Under the pieces are notes generated by a model that worked only from the letters and a program-made list of their open reading frames with translations, was not told where the DNA came from and did not search any database. Below, in pieces: positions 36,841 to 44,551 of a stretch of DNA of 64,000 nt; within the stretch, counting starts at the first letter, position 1, and the number at the start of each line of letters is the position of its first letter. The DNA is from Nocardioides gilvus (GTDB lineage: Bacteria > Actinomycetota > Actinomycetes > Propionibacteriales > Nocardioidaceae). The position numbers and the translations under genes are program-made. The stretch lies in the NCBI RefSeq assembly GCF_003194605.1, contig NZ_QHKY01000006.1, positions 1 to 64,000 on the forward strand. The letters are read 5' to 3'.

Positions 36841-37801
36841 GCCCAGCCTCGGGCGGGAGGAGTTGGCCAGCGCGATCCTGGGTGTCCCCGAGCTGACGGC
36901 GCTCGACGTGGCCTCTGAGGCCGGGGTCACGATCGAACAGATCCGTCGACTCTGGCGAGCCCTCGGCTTCCCCGAGGTCGACGTGGACGCCGTCTACACC
37001 CGCGCTGACGTCGACGCAGTGCTCCAGATCTTCTCGACGGTGGACTCCGGGACCCTCGACTTCGACATGTCGGTGGCGATGACCCGGGCCCTGGGCCAGA
37101 CGATGTCCAAGCTCGCCGACTGGGAGGTCGCGATCCTGGTCAACCGGGTCGAGGAGCTCGCCGCCGACGAGGGTGGCTCGCGGACGGCGACGGCCAACCG
37201 CATGCTGGGGGAGATCAATCCGACCTTCGAGCACCTGCTCACCTATGCCTGGCGCCGACACCTCGCGGCCTCCGTCTCCCGGATGGAGGCTCTCGGCGCC
37301 AAGGAGGAGGACCTCCACACGACGCACGTGAGCGTGGGCTTCGCCGACATCGTGGAGTTCACGGCGCTCAGCAACACCCTCGACGACACGGGAATCGGTG
37401 ACCTGGTGGAGGTCTTCGAGGCGCGCTGCCACGACGTGGTCTCGACGATCGGCGGCCGCGTGATCAAGTCGATCGGGGACTCCGTGCTCTTCGTGGCACC
37501 GACTGCGTTGGCTGCGATCGAGATCGGTGAGGGGATCATCCGGGTCATCGGCCGGGACCCGCGGATGCCCGACGTGCGCGTGGGGATCGCCTCGGGGTCC
37601 GTGGTCACCCGCATGGGCGACGTCTTCGGCCCGCCGGTCAACATGGCTGCCCGCCTGACTGCAGTCGCGCGGCGCAACCGGATCATCGTCGACGCCGCCA
37701 CGTCGGCTCTGTTGCCCGACAACTTCATCACCCGACGGCTGCCCGGCCGGCCGGTGCGGGGCTTCGGGATCGTGGAGCCACTGGCCGTCAGCCGCCGCTG
37801 A
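36830..37801 (+). CDS. Class III adenylate cyclase with N-terminal regulatory domain
   Basis: Makes cAMP from ATP. It has 323 residues. A helical N-terminal regulatory segment (about 1-160, Rv1264-like) precedes the catalytic domain (about 165-320). All six canonical residues are present: metal-binding Asp173 (GFADIVEFT) and Asp217 (KSIGDS), substrate-specifying Lys213 and Asp264 (GDVFG), transition-state Asn271 and Arg275 (NMAARL). Lys plus Asp indicates ATP rather than GTP. No membrane helix, so it is cytosolic. In Rv1264 the N-terminal part senses pH; whether this one does is unknown. ATG 36830 overlaps the PH-domain gene. Confidence 0.9.
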   Translation: MAPEPSLGREELASAILGVPELTALDVASEAGVTIEQIRRLWRALGFPEVDVDAVYTRADVDAVLQIFSTVDSGTLDFDMSVAMTRALGQTMSKLADWEVAILVNRVEELAADEGGSRTATANRMLGEINPTFEHLLTYAWRRHLAASVSRMEALGAKEEDLHTTHVSVGFADIVEFTALSNTLDDTGIGDLVEVFEARCHDVVSTIGGRVIKSIGDSVLFVAPTALAAIEIGEGIIRVIGRDPRMPDVRVGIASGSVVTRMGDVFGPPVNMAARLTAVARRNRIIVDAATSALLPDNFITRRLPGRPVRGFGIVEPLAVSRR

Positions 37802-37884
37802 CGCCCCGGACTGCGGTCTGGACCAGAAGCTCCGGTTGCGGCGTTCCGCCGCGCCGAGGGCCTTCTGTTGCTTACCGTCAGCGC

Positions 37885-38187
37885 GTGATAACGGTCCAGG
37901 ATGTCTCGCTCGACCCGGTGGCCCGCAGGGTCTGGCGGGACGACGTCGAGGTGCAACTCTCCCGCATGGAGTTCGACCTGTTGCACGCCCTCATCAGCTG
38001 CCCCGGTGAGATCGTCAGCCGCGACGACCTCATGCGCCGGGTGTGGGGGGCCACCTTCTACACGTCGTCGAAGACCATCGACGTGCACCTGGGTTGGGTG
38101 CGCCGCAAGCTCGGCGACGACTCTCGCAACCCGTCGCTGATCACCACCATCCGTGGCCGCGGACTGCGCTTCGAGGTGGGCGGCTAG
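37885..38187 (+). CDS. Orphan OmpR/PhoB-type winged-helix DNA-binding protein
   Basis: 100-residue protein consisting only of a response-regulator output domain. The recognition features ELSR-like MEFDLLHALI, SRDDLMRRVWG, SKTIDVHLGWVRRKLGDD and TIRGRGLRFE are intact. There is no receiver domain and no upstream open frame that would supply one; the 83 bp before the GTG at 37885 contains no coding sequence. It could act as a constitutive or competing DNA binder. It sits 11 bp before purK; whether it regulates purKE or the cyclase is unknown. Confidence 0.85.
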   Translation: MITVQDVSLDPVARRVWRDDVEVQLSRMEFDLLHALISCPGEIVSRDDLMRRVWGATFYTSSKTIDVHLGWVRRKLGDDSRNPSLITTIRGRGLRFEVGG

Positions 38188-38197
38188 GGTTCTCCCC

Positions 38198-39355
38198 GTG
38201 CCTGCGCTCGCTCCCACCCTGGCCGTCATCGGCGGCGGACAGTTGGCCCGGATGATGGCGCAGCCTGCCATCGCCCTGGGCCTGCCGCTGCGCCTGCTCG
38301 CCGAGGCCGAGGGGGTCTCCGCCGCCCAGGTCATCGTCGACCACCAGGTCGGAGACCATCGCGACCTCGATGACCTGCGCCGGGTCACCGCGGGATGCAG
38401 CGTGGTCACCTTCGACCACGAGCACGTGCCCACCGCCCACCTGCACGCGCTGGCTGCTGACGGGATCGCCGTACGCCCCGGGCCGGACGCCCTCGTGCAC
38501 GCGCAGGACAAGGGCGTGATGCGGGCCAGACTGGCCGAGATCGGCGTGCCCTGCCCGCGCAACGCGATCGTCACCGACCTCGCCCAGGTCGAGGCGTTCG
38601 GCTTCCCGTGCGTGCTCAAGACCACCCGCGGCGGGTACGACGGCAAGGGCGTCTGGGTGGTGCGTACGTCCGCCGAGGCCGAAGCGGCCTTCGAGGCGGC
38701 GCGGCTGGCCGGCGTGGAGGTGCTCGCCGAGGAGCTCGTCGACTTCAAGCGTGAGCTCTCCGCCCTCGTCGCGCGTTCGCCCAGCGGGCAGGCAGCCGCC
38801 TACCCCGTCGTCGCCTCCACGCAGGTGGACGGCGTCTGTGCCGAGGTCATCGCCCCGGCCCCCGACCTCGACCCCGAGCTCGCCGGCAGCGCCCAGCAGA
38901 TCGCGCTGCGCATCGCCGGAGAGTTGGACGTGACCGGCATCCTCGCCGTCGAGCTCTTCGAGACCAGCGACGGCCGGGTGCTCGTCAACGAGCTCGCGAT
39001 GCGCCCGCACAACACCGGTCACTGGACCCAGGACGGCGCGGTGACCTCACAGTTCGAGAACCATCTGCGTGCCGTCATGGACCTGCCACTGGGGTCGCCG
39101 TCGCCGCGAGCGAAGTGGACCGTGATGGTCAACATCCTCGGCGGTCCCCATGACGCCGGACGGCTCTACGACGGCTTCCCGCACGTGATGGCCCGCGACC
39201 CGCACCTCAAGGTGCACCTGTACGGCAAGGACTGGAGGCCCGGTCGCAAGGTCGGGCACGTCAACGCCTTCGGCGACGACCTCGACGACACCCTGGAGCG
39301 GGCCCGCCACGCGGCGGCCTGGTTCCGCGGAGACCTGGGAGACCACAGTGAGTGA
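38198..39355 (+). CDS. purK: 5-(carboxyamino)imidazole ribonucleotide synthase
   Basis: ATP-dependent carboxylation of aminoimidazole ribonucleotide in purine synthesis. It has 385 residues, ATP-grasp fold. N-terminal [15 protein letters not shown] (about 9-23), the ATP loop [16 protein letters not shown] (about 140-155), and the C-terminal [14 protein letters not shown] metal region are present. GTG at 38198 is the start; upstream codons overlap the winged-helix gene. It overlaps purE by 8 nt, so the two consecutive steps are translationally coupled. Confidence 0.95.
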   Translation: MPALAPTLAVIGGGQLARMMAQPAIALGLPLRLLAEAEGVSAAQVIVDHQVGDHRDLDDLRRVTAGCSVVTFDHEHVPTAHLHALAADGIAVRPGPDALVHAQDKGVMRARLAEIGVPCPRNAIVTDLAQVEAFGFPCVLKTTRGGYDGKGVWVVRTSAEAEAAFEAARLAGVEVLAEELVDFKRELSALVARSPSGQAAAYPVVASTQVDGVCAEVIAPAPDLDPELAGSAQQIALRIAGELDVTGILAVELFETSDGRVLVNELAMRPHNTGHWTQDGAVTSQFENHLRAVMDLPLGSPSPRAKWTVMVNILGGPHDAGRLYDGFPHVMARDPHLKVHLYGKDWRPGRKVGHVNAFGDDLDDTLERARHAAAWFRGDLGDHSE

Positions 39356-39875
39356 CCACAGCAGCCCGCGCGTCGGCATCGTGATGGGGTCGGACTCCGA
39401 CTGGCCCGTCATGCAGGCGGCCGCCGAGGCCCTGGCGGAGTTCGACATCGCCTACGAGGCAGACGTGGTCTCCGCCCACCGGATGCCCGAGGAGATGTTG
39501 GCCTACGGTCGCGACGCCCACGGGCGCGGGCTCGAGGTCATCATCGCCGGCGCCGGCGGCGCAGCGCACCTGCCCGGCATGCTTGCCGCGCTCACCCCGC
39601 TGCCCGTGATCGGTGTGCCGGTCCCGCTCAAGCACCTCGACGGGATGGACTCGCTGCTCTCGATCGTCCAGATGCCTGCCGGTGTCCCGGTGGCCACAGT
39701 CTCGATCGGCAACGCTCGCAACGCGGGCCTGCTGGCCGTACGCATCCTGGCTGCCGGCGACGCCGAACTCACCGCGAAGATGGTCGACTTCCAGTCCTCC
39801 CTGCGCGATGCGGCGCACGCCAAGGGCAAGGTCGTACGCGACTCCGCGCACGGGAAGCCGAAGGTCGGCTTCTGA
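39348..39875 (+). CDS. purE: N5-carboxyaminoimidazole ribonucleotide mutase
   Basis: Isomerises the PurK product to CAIR. It has 175 residues (class I PurE). [10 protein letters not shown] near the N-terminus, the catalytic-His region SAHRMPEE at about 43-50, and the loop [14 protein letters not shown] at about 64-77 are all intact. GTG start at 39348 inside the purK end. No CAIR synthesis gene follows; the next gene is convergent. Confidence 0.95.
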   Translation: MSDHSSPRVGIVMGSDSDWPVMQAAAEALAEFDIAYEADVVSAHRMPEEMLAYGRDAHGRGLEVIIAGAGGAAHLPGMLAALTPLPVIGVPVPLKHLDGMDSLLSIVQMPAGVPVATVSIGNARNAGLLAVRILAAGDAELTAKMVDFQSSLRDAAHAKGKVVRDSAHGKPKVGF

Positions 39876-39960
39876 GTCTGCGTGACTCGTTGCCGCGCTC
39901 GGTGCGTGGCGACGCTGACCGAGGGTCACTTGACGCCGTCGGGGCCCTTCGTGCCTGAAG

Positions 39961-40563
39961 TCAGCAGTGGACGTCGATCTCCTCGTCGCGTGGGTGCCGT
40001 AGTGGCCCGCTGACCGACGCCTCTTCGCCGTACCAGGTCAGGTCCGCCGTGCCGTCCGTGAAGGGGACCTCGCCGTCGTCGGTCACGAATTCGGCCACCC
40101 GGCGTGCGATCCCCGTCTCCCCGCGGAGAACGTGGAACTCGCCACCGCTCGTCCAGAAGAAGTGGTGTTCTTCGACGACGACCCTGCAGTCCTGCGGAGA
40201 GGCTGAGGGGTGAAGCTCGTACGTGGTGATGCCGACGACTGCCCCGGCGACGCTGGGCGCTGCCGCAACAAGGGTCAGCACACCGACGGCCGCAATGACG
40301 CGCCGTTCAGTCTTGCGGGGAATGGGCCGGCACCGGGCGAGCGTCAGCGCGGCGGCGATGAGGAACATCGCCAGAAGGGGGAGGGGGACGACGAGGCCGC
40401 GAACCACCAGGAGAAGTCCGAACCAGGACGACAGTAGGCAAGCGGCACCGGCGCAGGAGAGGACAAGCTGGGGCGAACGCCGCCGACCGCGTGTAGGCCT
40501 GGGATCCTCAAGGGCTGTATTCGCGCCAGGGATCCCGGTTTCGGGACGCGGTTGATCGGACAT
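39961..40563 (-). CDS. Hypothetical membrane protein
   Basis: Not recognised. 200 residues: a hydrophilic Pro/Arg-rich N-terminus, then two closely spaced helices (about 36-76) and a third (about 88-112), then an extracytoplasmic C-terminal domain of about 85 residues with Cys128 and a terminal Cys200 that might pair. The C-terminal region is acidic. It stands alone between purE (convergent) and arfB; 164 bp of sequence with no evident gene lies upstream of its ATG at 40563. It looks like a lineage-specific protein. Confidence 0.65.
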   Translation of the reverse strand: MSDQPRPETGIPGANTALEDPRPTRGRRRSPQLVLSCAGAACLLSSWFGLLLVVRGLVVPLPLLAMFLIAAALTLARCRPIPRKTERRVIAAVGVLTLVAAAPSVAGAVVGITTYELHPSASPQDCRVVVEEHHFFWTSGGEFHVLRGETGIARRVAEFVTDDGEVPFTDGTADLTWYGEEASVSGPLRHPRDEEIDVHC

Positions 40564-40727
40564 GGCTGGAGCATTCCATGGTTTCGTGCGGGAGCAGCCG
40601 CCGTAGCAATGGCTTCACACAACGAGCGCACGTCAGCCCTGGGTTCCCCACATCTTGCTCACCGTGTTGATGGTGGTTGCCCAATCTGCCCGGAAACGCC
40701 CCGCCGCTGGTGACGTGGCGGGCTGGG

Positions 40728-41159
40728 TCATTCGTCGCCGCGTACGCGTCCGCGCAGGGACTTCGTCTGCCCACGCTGCTTCTTGCCTTCCAGGCGGCGA
40801 CGTTGTGAGCCACGGGTCGGCTTGGTTGCACGCCGTGGTGGAGGCGGGGGAGCCAGTGCATCGCGGAGCAGGTCGGCGAGACGCTCCCGGGCAGCGACCC
40901 GGTTGCGGTGCTGGCCGCGGTGCTCGGATGCGGTCACCACGACGGCGCCATCGGTCAGCCGATCACCCAGGTGCGCGACGACGCGGCTGCGCTGCGCCTC
41001 GGTCAACGTGGGGGAGGAGACGACGTCGAAGACCAGCTCGACCCGGGTGTCGGTGGTGTTCACCGACTGGCCACCCGGGCCGGGGGAGCGGGAGAAACGC
41101 TCGGTCAGCTCGGCGGCGGGGACCACCAGTCCAGCTGGAATGCCGGGGCCGGCAGGCAC
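40728..41159 (-). CDS. arfB: Peptidyl-tRNA hydrolase ArfB (ribosome rescue)
   Basis: Releases stalled peptides on ribosomes lacking a stop codon. It has 143 residues. The catalytic GGQ lies in SPGPGGQSVNTTDTRVEL (about 24-41), and a Lys/Arg-rich C-terminal tail (RRRLEGKKQRGQTKSLRGR) would enter the mRNA channel, as in ArfB/ICT1. GTG at 41159 with a strong GGAGGTG ten bases upstream gives the family length; a longer GTG reading (41207) would overlap the hydrolase gene. Follows that gene by about 40 bp. Confidence 0.9.
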   Translation of the reverse strand: MPAGPGIPAGLVVPAAELTERFSRSPGPGGQSVNTTDTRVELVFDVVSSPTLTEAQRSRVVAHLGDRLTDGAVVVTASEHRGQHRNRVAARERLADLLRDALAPPPPPRRATKPTRGSQRRRLEGKKQRGQTKSLRGRVRGDE

Positions 41160-41199
41160 GGTGAGGTCACCTCCCGGTGCGTTCGAGGATCTCCCGGGC

Positions 41200-41988
41200 T
41201 CAGGCACAGGAACCGACGCCCTCGGCGACGAAGGAGCGCACCTCGTCGTGGTTCTTCACCAGGGCCAGACTGTGGTCGTCGGTCTCCACCGGCAGGGACC
41301 GGGAGCGTACGCCCTGGTGCTCGGCGTCGGCGAGCAGTTGCTCGGCGGTCCCGGCGATGCCGGTGTTGCGTGATTCCCAGGTGACCCAGGTGGTTGCCGG
41401 CAGGGGAGCGGGCGATCGTGCGTCGAGTGGCCCGGAGGCGAGCACCGGCGAGATCGAGATGACCGCGCAGACCGGTTGGCCCTCCGCCTCGAGGGCAGGC
41501 AGGGCGGAGAACGCCACGGAGTTGCCCATCGAGGAAGCGACCAGCACGATCTCCTCGGCACCCTCTTGCCGCGCAAGCGTGACTGCGGCGACCAGGTCGT
41601 CGGGCTCGGAGGCCAGCCCGGGATCGCCGGGCGAGGATCCCTCACCGCGACGGTCGAAGAGAAGCACCCGCACGCCCTGCTCGTCTGCGACCTCCTCGGC
41701 CCAGTCGAGCCAGTTGCACAGGGTCTGCGACGCGCCGTGCCGCACGACGACAGTCGTCGTCGCGTCGGCGTCACCCACCGACGCGGCCCCCAAGCGGCGT
41801 CCGTCCGCGGCCGTCAGGGTGACCCGGCTGGCGCTGGTCGGCACCTCGCGGCACTGGTCGCTCAGATGGGCATCGGCGGAGGACGTGGCGTCCCCACGCC
41901 ACCGATCGAGCACGAGCGGGGCTGCGACCGCAGTCACCACCGCCAGCAGCCCGACCAGGATCGCTGCTACCCACAGACGACGGCCCAC
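41200..41988 (-). CDS. Membrane-anchored alpha/beta hydrolase
   Basis: 262 residues: an N-terminal transmembrane or signal helix (about 5-26) and an alpha/beta-hydrolase domain outside. The nucleophile elbow reads VASSMGNSVAF (Ser in S-M-G-N-S), the oxyanion loop VRHGASQTLCNW, and a late acid/base pair is likely in the ETDDHSLALVKNH segment. Substrate unknown. It starts 1 bp upstream of the CoA-binding protein's stop, so both are in the same transcript with arfB. Confidence 0.75.
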   Translation of the reverse strand: MGRRLWVAAILVGLLAVVTAVAAPLVLDRWRGDATSSADAHLSDQCREVPTSASRVTLTAADGRRLGAASVGDADATTTVVVRHGASQTLCNWLDWAEEVADEQGVRVLLFDRRGEGSSPGDPGLASEPDDLVAAVTLARQEGAEEIVLVASSMGNSVAFSALPALEAEGQPVCAVISISPVLASGPLDARSPAPLPATTWVTWESRNTGIAGTAEQLLADAEHQGVRSRSLPVETDDHSLALVKNHDEVRSFVAEGVGSCA

Positions 41989-41989
41989 G

Positions 41990-42403
41990 TCAGCGCTGCT
42001 TGCGCCACTCGATGGCGGGGCAGGTGTCCATCACCGTACGGACGCCGGCCTCGGTGGCGCGCTGCCACGCGTCCTGGTCCAGGACGCCCAGCTGGAGCCA
42101 GACCCCCTTCGCGCCGATCGCCACCGCCTCGTCGACCACCGGGCCCGCGAGCTCGGAGCGTACGAAGACGTCCACCACGTCGACCTCGAACGGGATGTCG
42201 GCCAGGGAGGCGTACCCCGGCTCGCCGAGCACCGTCTCCGCCTTGGGGTGCACCGGCACGATCCGCTTGCCGCGACTCTGCAGGAGCGAGGCAATCTCGT
42301 ACGCGACCCGCTCGCGGTTGTCGGAGAGACCCACGACCGCCCAGGTCTTGGCCTCGTCGAGCATGAAGTCGATGTCTGACTGGTCGTGCCACGGGACGGT
42401 CAT
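41990..42403 (-). CDS. CoA-binding domain protein
   Basis: 137 residues forming a single Rossmann CoA-binding domain. TWAVVGLSDNRERVAYEIA (about 20-38), RIVPVHPKAE, and the Cys-containing C-terminal DTCPAIEWRK mark the YccU/CoA_binding_2 family. The family is linked to CoA binding and redox stress; no enzymatic activity is assigned. First gene of a minus-strand run (CoA-binding, hydrolase, arfB). It is divergent from the acyl-CoA dehydrogenase with operator-like repeats between. Confidence 0.88.
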   Translation of the reverse strand: MTVPWHDQSDIDFMLDEAKTWAVVGLSDNRERVAYEIASLLQSRGKRIVPVHPKAETVLGEPGYASLADIPFEVDVVDVFVRSELAGPVVDEAVAIGAKGVWLQLGVLDQDAWQRATEAGVRTVMDTCPAIEWRKQR

Positions 42404-42455
42404 GGCCTGAATCTAGCGCGTGAGAAGGCGGACGACCGATGTCAGAGAGGCGAAT

Positions 42456-42489
42456 GGTACTCAGTACCGTAAGATTGGTATTCAGTCCC
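42456..42489. promoter_or_regulatory. Pair of operator-like repeats upstream of acyl-CoA dehydrogenase
   Basis: GGTACTCAGTACC at 42456-42468 is a perfect palindrome except its central base. GGTATTCAGTCCC at 42477-42489 is a degenerate direct copy exactly 21 bp downstream, two helical turns. Both lie 25-58 bp before the ATG at 42514. This resembles a two-dimer operator of a TetR-type repressor, but no regulator gene is adjacent. Confidence 0.55.
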
Positions 42490-42513
42490 ATTCTGACCCG
42501 ATGAGAGATGCGA

Positions 42514-43692
42514 ATGAGCAACCCTGACTTCGACCTGTACCAGCTCTCCGAGGAGCACCGCGCGATCCGCGAGGCCATCCGTGCGTTGACGGACGCCAAG
42601 ATCGCCCCGTACGCCGCTGACGTCGACGAGCAGGCGCGCTACCCGCAGGAGGCGGCCGACGCGCTGCTGGCCGCGGACTTCCACGCACCCCACGTCCCGG
42701 AGGCCTACGGCGGTGCCGGCGCCGACGCGCTGGCCACCGTCATCGTGATCGAGGAGATCGCTCGTGCGTGCGTCTCCTCCTCGCTGATCCCGGCCGTGAA
42801 CAAGCTTGGCTCCCTGCCGGTCCAGATCGCCGGCTCCGAGGAGTTGAAGGCCAAGTACCTCGGCAAGCTGGCAGCCGGCGAGGGTGGTTTCTCCTACTGC
42901 CTCTCCGAGCCCGACGCCGGTTCTGACGCCGGGGGCATGAAGACTCGCGCAGTGCGCGACGGTGACCACTGGGTGCTCAACGGTGTGAAGCGCTGGATCA
43001 CCAACGCCGGTGAGTCCGAGTACTACACCGTCCTGGCCGTCACCGACGTGGAGAAGAAGACGCGCGGCGGCATCTCTGCGTTCGTCGTGGAGAAGTCCGA
43101 CGAGGGTGTCTCGTTCGGCGCCCCCGAGAAGAAGCTCGGCATCAAGGGCTCGCCGACCCGCGAGGTCTACCTCGACAACGTACGCATCCCCGCCGACCGC
43201 ATGATCGGCGCCGAGGGCACTGGCTTCGCGACCGCGATGAAGACCCTCGACCACACCCGCGTCACGATCGCCGCCCAGGCCGTCGGTGTCGCGCAGGGCG
43301 CACTCGACTACGCGCTCGAGTACGCCAAGGAGCGCAAGCAGTTCAACAAGTCGATCGCTGAATTCCAGGGGTTGCAGTTCATGCTCGCCGACATGGGCAT
43401 GAAGGTGGAGGCCGCGCGTCAGATGACGTACGCCGCCGCCGGCCGTTCCGAGCGCGGCGACTCCGACCTCACCTTCTTCGGTGCTGCGGCCAAGTGCTTC
43501 GCCTCCGACGTGGCCATGGAGGTCACCACCAACGCCGTGCAGGTGCTCGGTGGCTACGGCTTCACCCGTGACTACCCGGTCGAGCGGATGATGCGCGACG
43601 CCAAGATCACCCAGATCTACGAAGGCACCAACCAGGTGCAGCGCATCGTGATGGCCCGTCAGCTCCTCGCCGGAGTCCAGTCGGAGCTCTGA
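42514..43692 (+). CDS. Acyl-CoA dehydrogenase (FadE25-like position)
   Basis: FAD-dependent acyl-CoA dehydrogenase of 392 residues. Motifs are FSYCLSEPDAGSDAGGMKTR (about 127-146), WITNAGESEYY, and the C-terminal VQVLGGYGFTRDYPVERMMRD followed by IYEGTNQVQRIVMARQ. It lacks the Glu of the first dehydrogenase's GYGFMEEYP, having Thr-Arg-Asp there; the base is more likely Glu in IYEGT. It lies near purK/purE as fadE25 does in mycobacteria. ATG at 42514 is preferred over one six bases earlier because of spacing to GAGAG. A palindromic terminator follows. Confidence 0.92.
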   Translation: MSNPDFDLYQLSEEHRAIREAIRALTDAKIAPYAADVDEQARYPQEAADALLAADFHAPHVPEAYGGAGADALATVIVIEEIARACVSSSLIPAVNKLGSLPVQIAGSEELKAKYLGKLAAGEGGFSYCLSEPDAGSDAGGMKTRAVRDGDHWVLNGVKRWITNAGESEYYTVLAVTDVEKKTRGGISAFVVEKSDEGVSFGAPEKKLGIKGSPTREVYLDNVRIPADRMIGAEGTGFATAMKTLDHTRVTIAAQAVGVAQGALDYALEYAKERKQFNKSIAEFQGLQFMLADMGMKVEAARQMTYAAAGRSERGDSDLTFFGAAAKCFASDVAMEVTTNAVQVLGGYGFTRDYPVERMMRDAKITQIYEGTNQVQRIVMARQLLAGVQSEL

Positions 43693-43720
43693 GCCAGCCC
43701 CGCGTCCTCCCGGACGCCAG

Positions 43721-43756
43721 CGACGGGCGGACAGTCAGCTGACTGTCCGCCCGTCG
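43721..43756. terminator. Bidirectional terminator, perfect 36-bp palindrome
   Basis: The 36 bases are perfectly self-complementary, giving a 16-bp stem with an AGCT loop. Outer GACGCC (43713-43718) and GGCGTC (43756-43761) add pairing with a small bulge. It lies between the convergent acyl-CoA dehydrogenase (ends 43692) and the stress-protein gene (ends 43786). Confidence 0.85.
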
Positions 43757-43785
43757 GCGTCTGTACGAGCGGGGCGCGCGGTGCC

Positions 43786-44256
43786 TCAGATGTCGACGGA
43801 GTCGTGCTTGCCCGACGGACGCTCACCCGTGATCGCCGCCTTGGCCAGTCCGACGACCCGGGCGATGGGGTTGCCGCCGTCCCAGTACTCGCCTTCGTCG
43901 ACATGCACGTCGAGAATGACGTTGTCGGGGTCCTCGGGCTCTCCGGCGTACGCCTCGTTGAGCCGATCCCAGAGCTCGCGCTTCTGCTGGACGTCGCGCG
44001 AGACACGACCGGTGCCGGAGAGCGACACGTAGTTGCCGCCGTCCATCATGGCGAGGTTCACCTGCTTGCCCTCGCTCTCCGCGGTGACGGCGTTGCTGTC
44101 CTGGGTGATGAAGCGCAGGGTCCAACCGTCGAACTCCTGCACCGTCATCGGGCGGCTGGTCAATGTCCCGTCAGCCGTCGCGGTGGTCATCATCACGAAG
44201 CGCTGTCCGTCGACCCGCTCGCGCAGGGCGGCCTTGGCCTCGGTGTCGTCAGTCAT
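43786..44256 (-). CDS. Pyridoxamine 5'-phosphate oxidase-fold (general stress protein 26-like)
   Basis: 156 residues with a split-barrel flavin-binding fold: FVMMTTATADGTLTSRPMTV (about 21-40), LRFITQDSNA and VSLSGTGRVSRD form the flavin or cofactor face. It likely binds FMN or F420; the substrate is unknown. ATG at 44256 with a GAGGG upstream is used; an ATG 12 codons earlier lacks support. It ends at a shared terminator with the acyl-CoA dehydrogenase. Confidence 0.85.
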   Translation of the reverse strand: MTDDTEAKAALRERVDGQRFVMMTTATADGTLTSRPMTVQEFDGWTLRFITQDSNAVTAESEGKQVNLAMMDGGNYVSLSGTGRVSRDVQQKRELWDRLNEAYAGEPEDPDNVILDVHVDEGEYWDGGNPIARVVGLAKAAITGERPSGKHDSVDI

Positions 44257-44551
44257 GGTCCCTCGTTCGTGTCGTGGAGTGCGGTCCAACACCCCCTACC
44301 CAATGCGACCCGACCTCACGCCCGGGTCACCGCACAGGCGGGGCACCCGTCCCTGTCGAGGTGGGGCCACCATTTCACCGACCCGTGGGAACTCCCCGTA
44401 TTCTTGACTCGTTGCGTCACCAGACGCCCCCTCACCAGAGAAGAGAAATGGAACCTCCTGATAGTCGCGGGCCGTTGCCCGTGCTCCTGTCCGGCTCGTC
44501 GCCGACGCACTTCCGCCCCACCTCGACCGAACTCTTCGGCAGGTGCGGCGC
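44257..44551. other. Divergent intergenic region without a gene
   Basis: 295 bp between the stress protein and the first CNNM/CBS protein. It should hold both divergent promoters. TTGACT at about 44404 is a possible -35 for the rightward gene. No ORF with family-like content, repeat or hairpin was seen. Confidence 0.5.

Noticed and set aside
43721..43756. Transposon end or recombination site
   Set aside because: The palindrome lies between two convergent genes with no transposase or flanking duplication; terminator function explains it.
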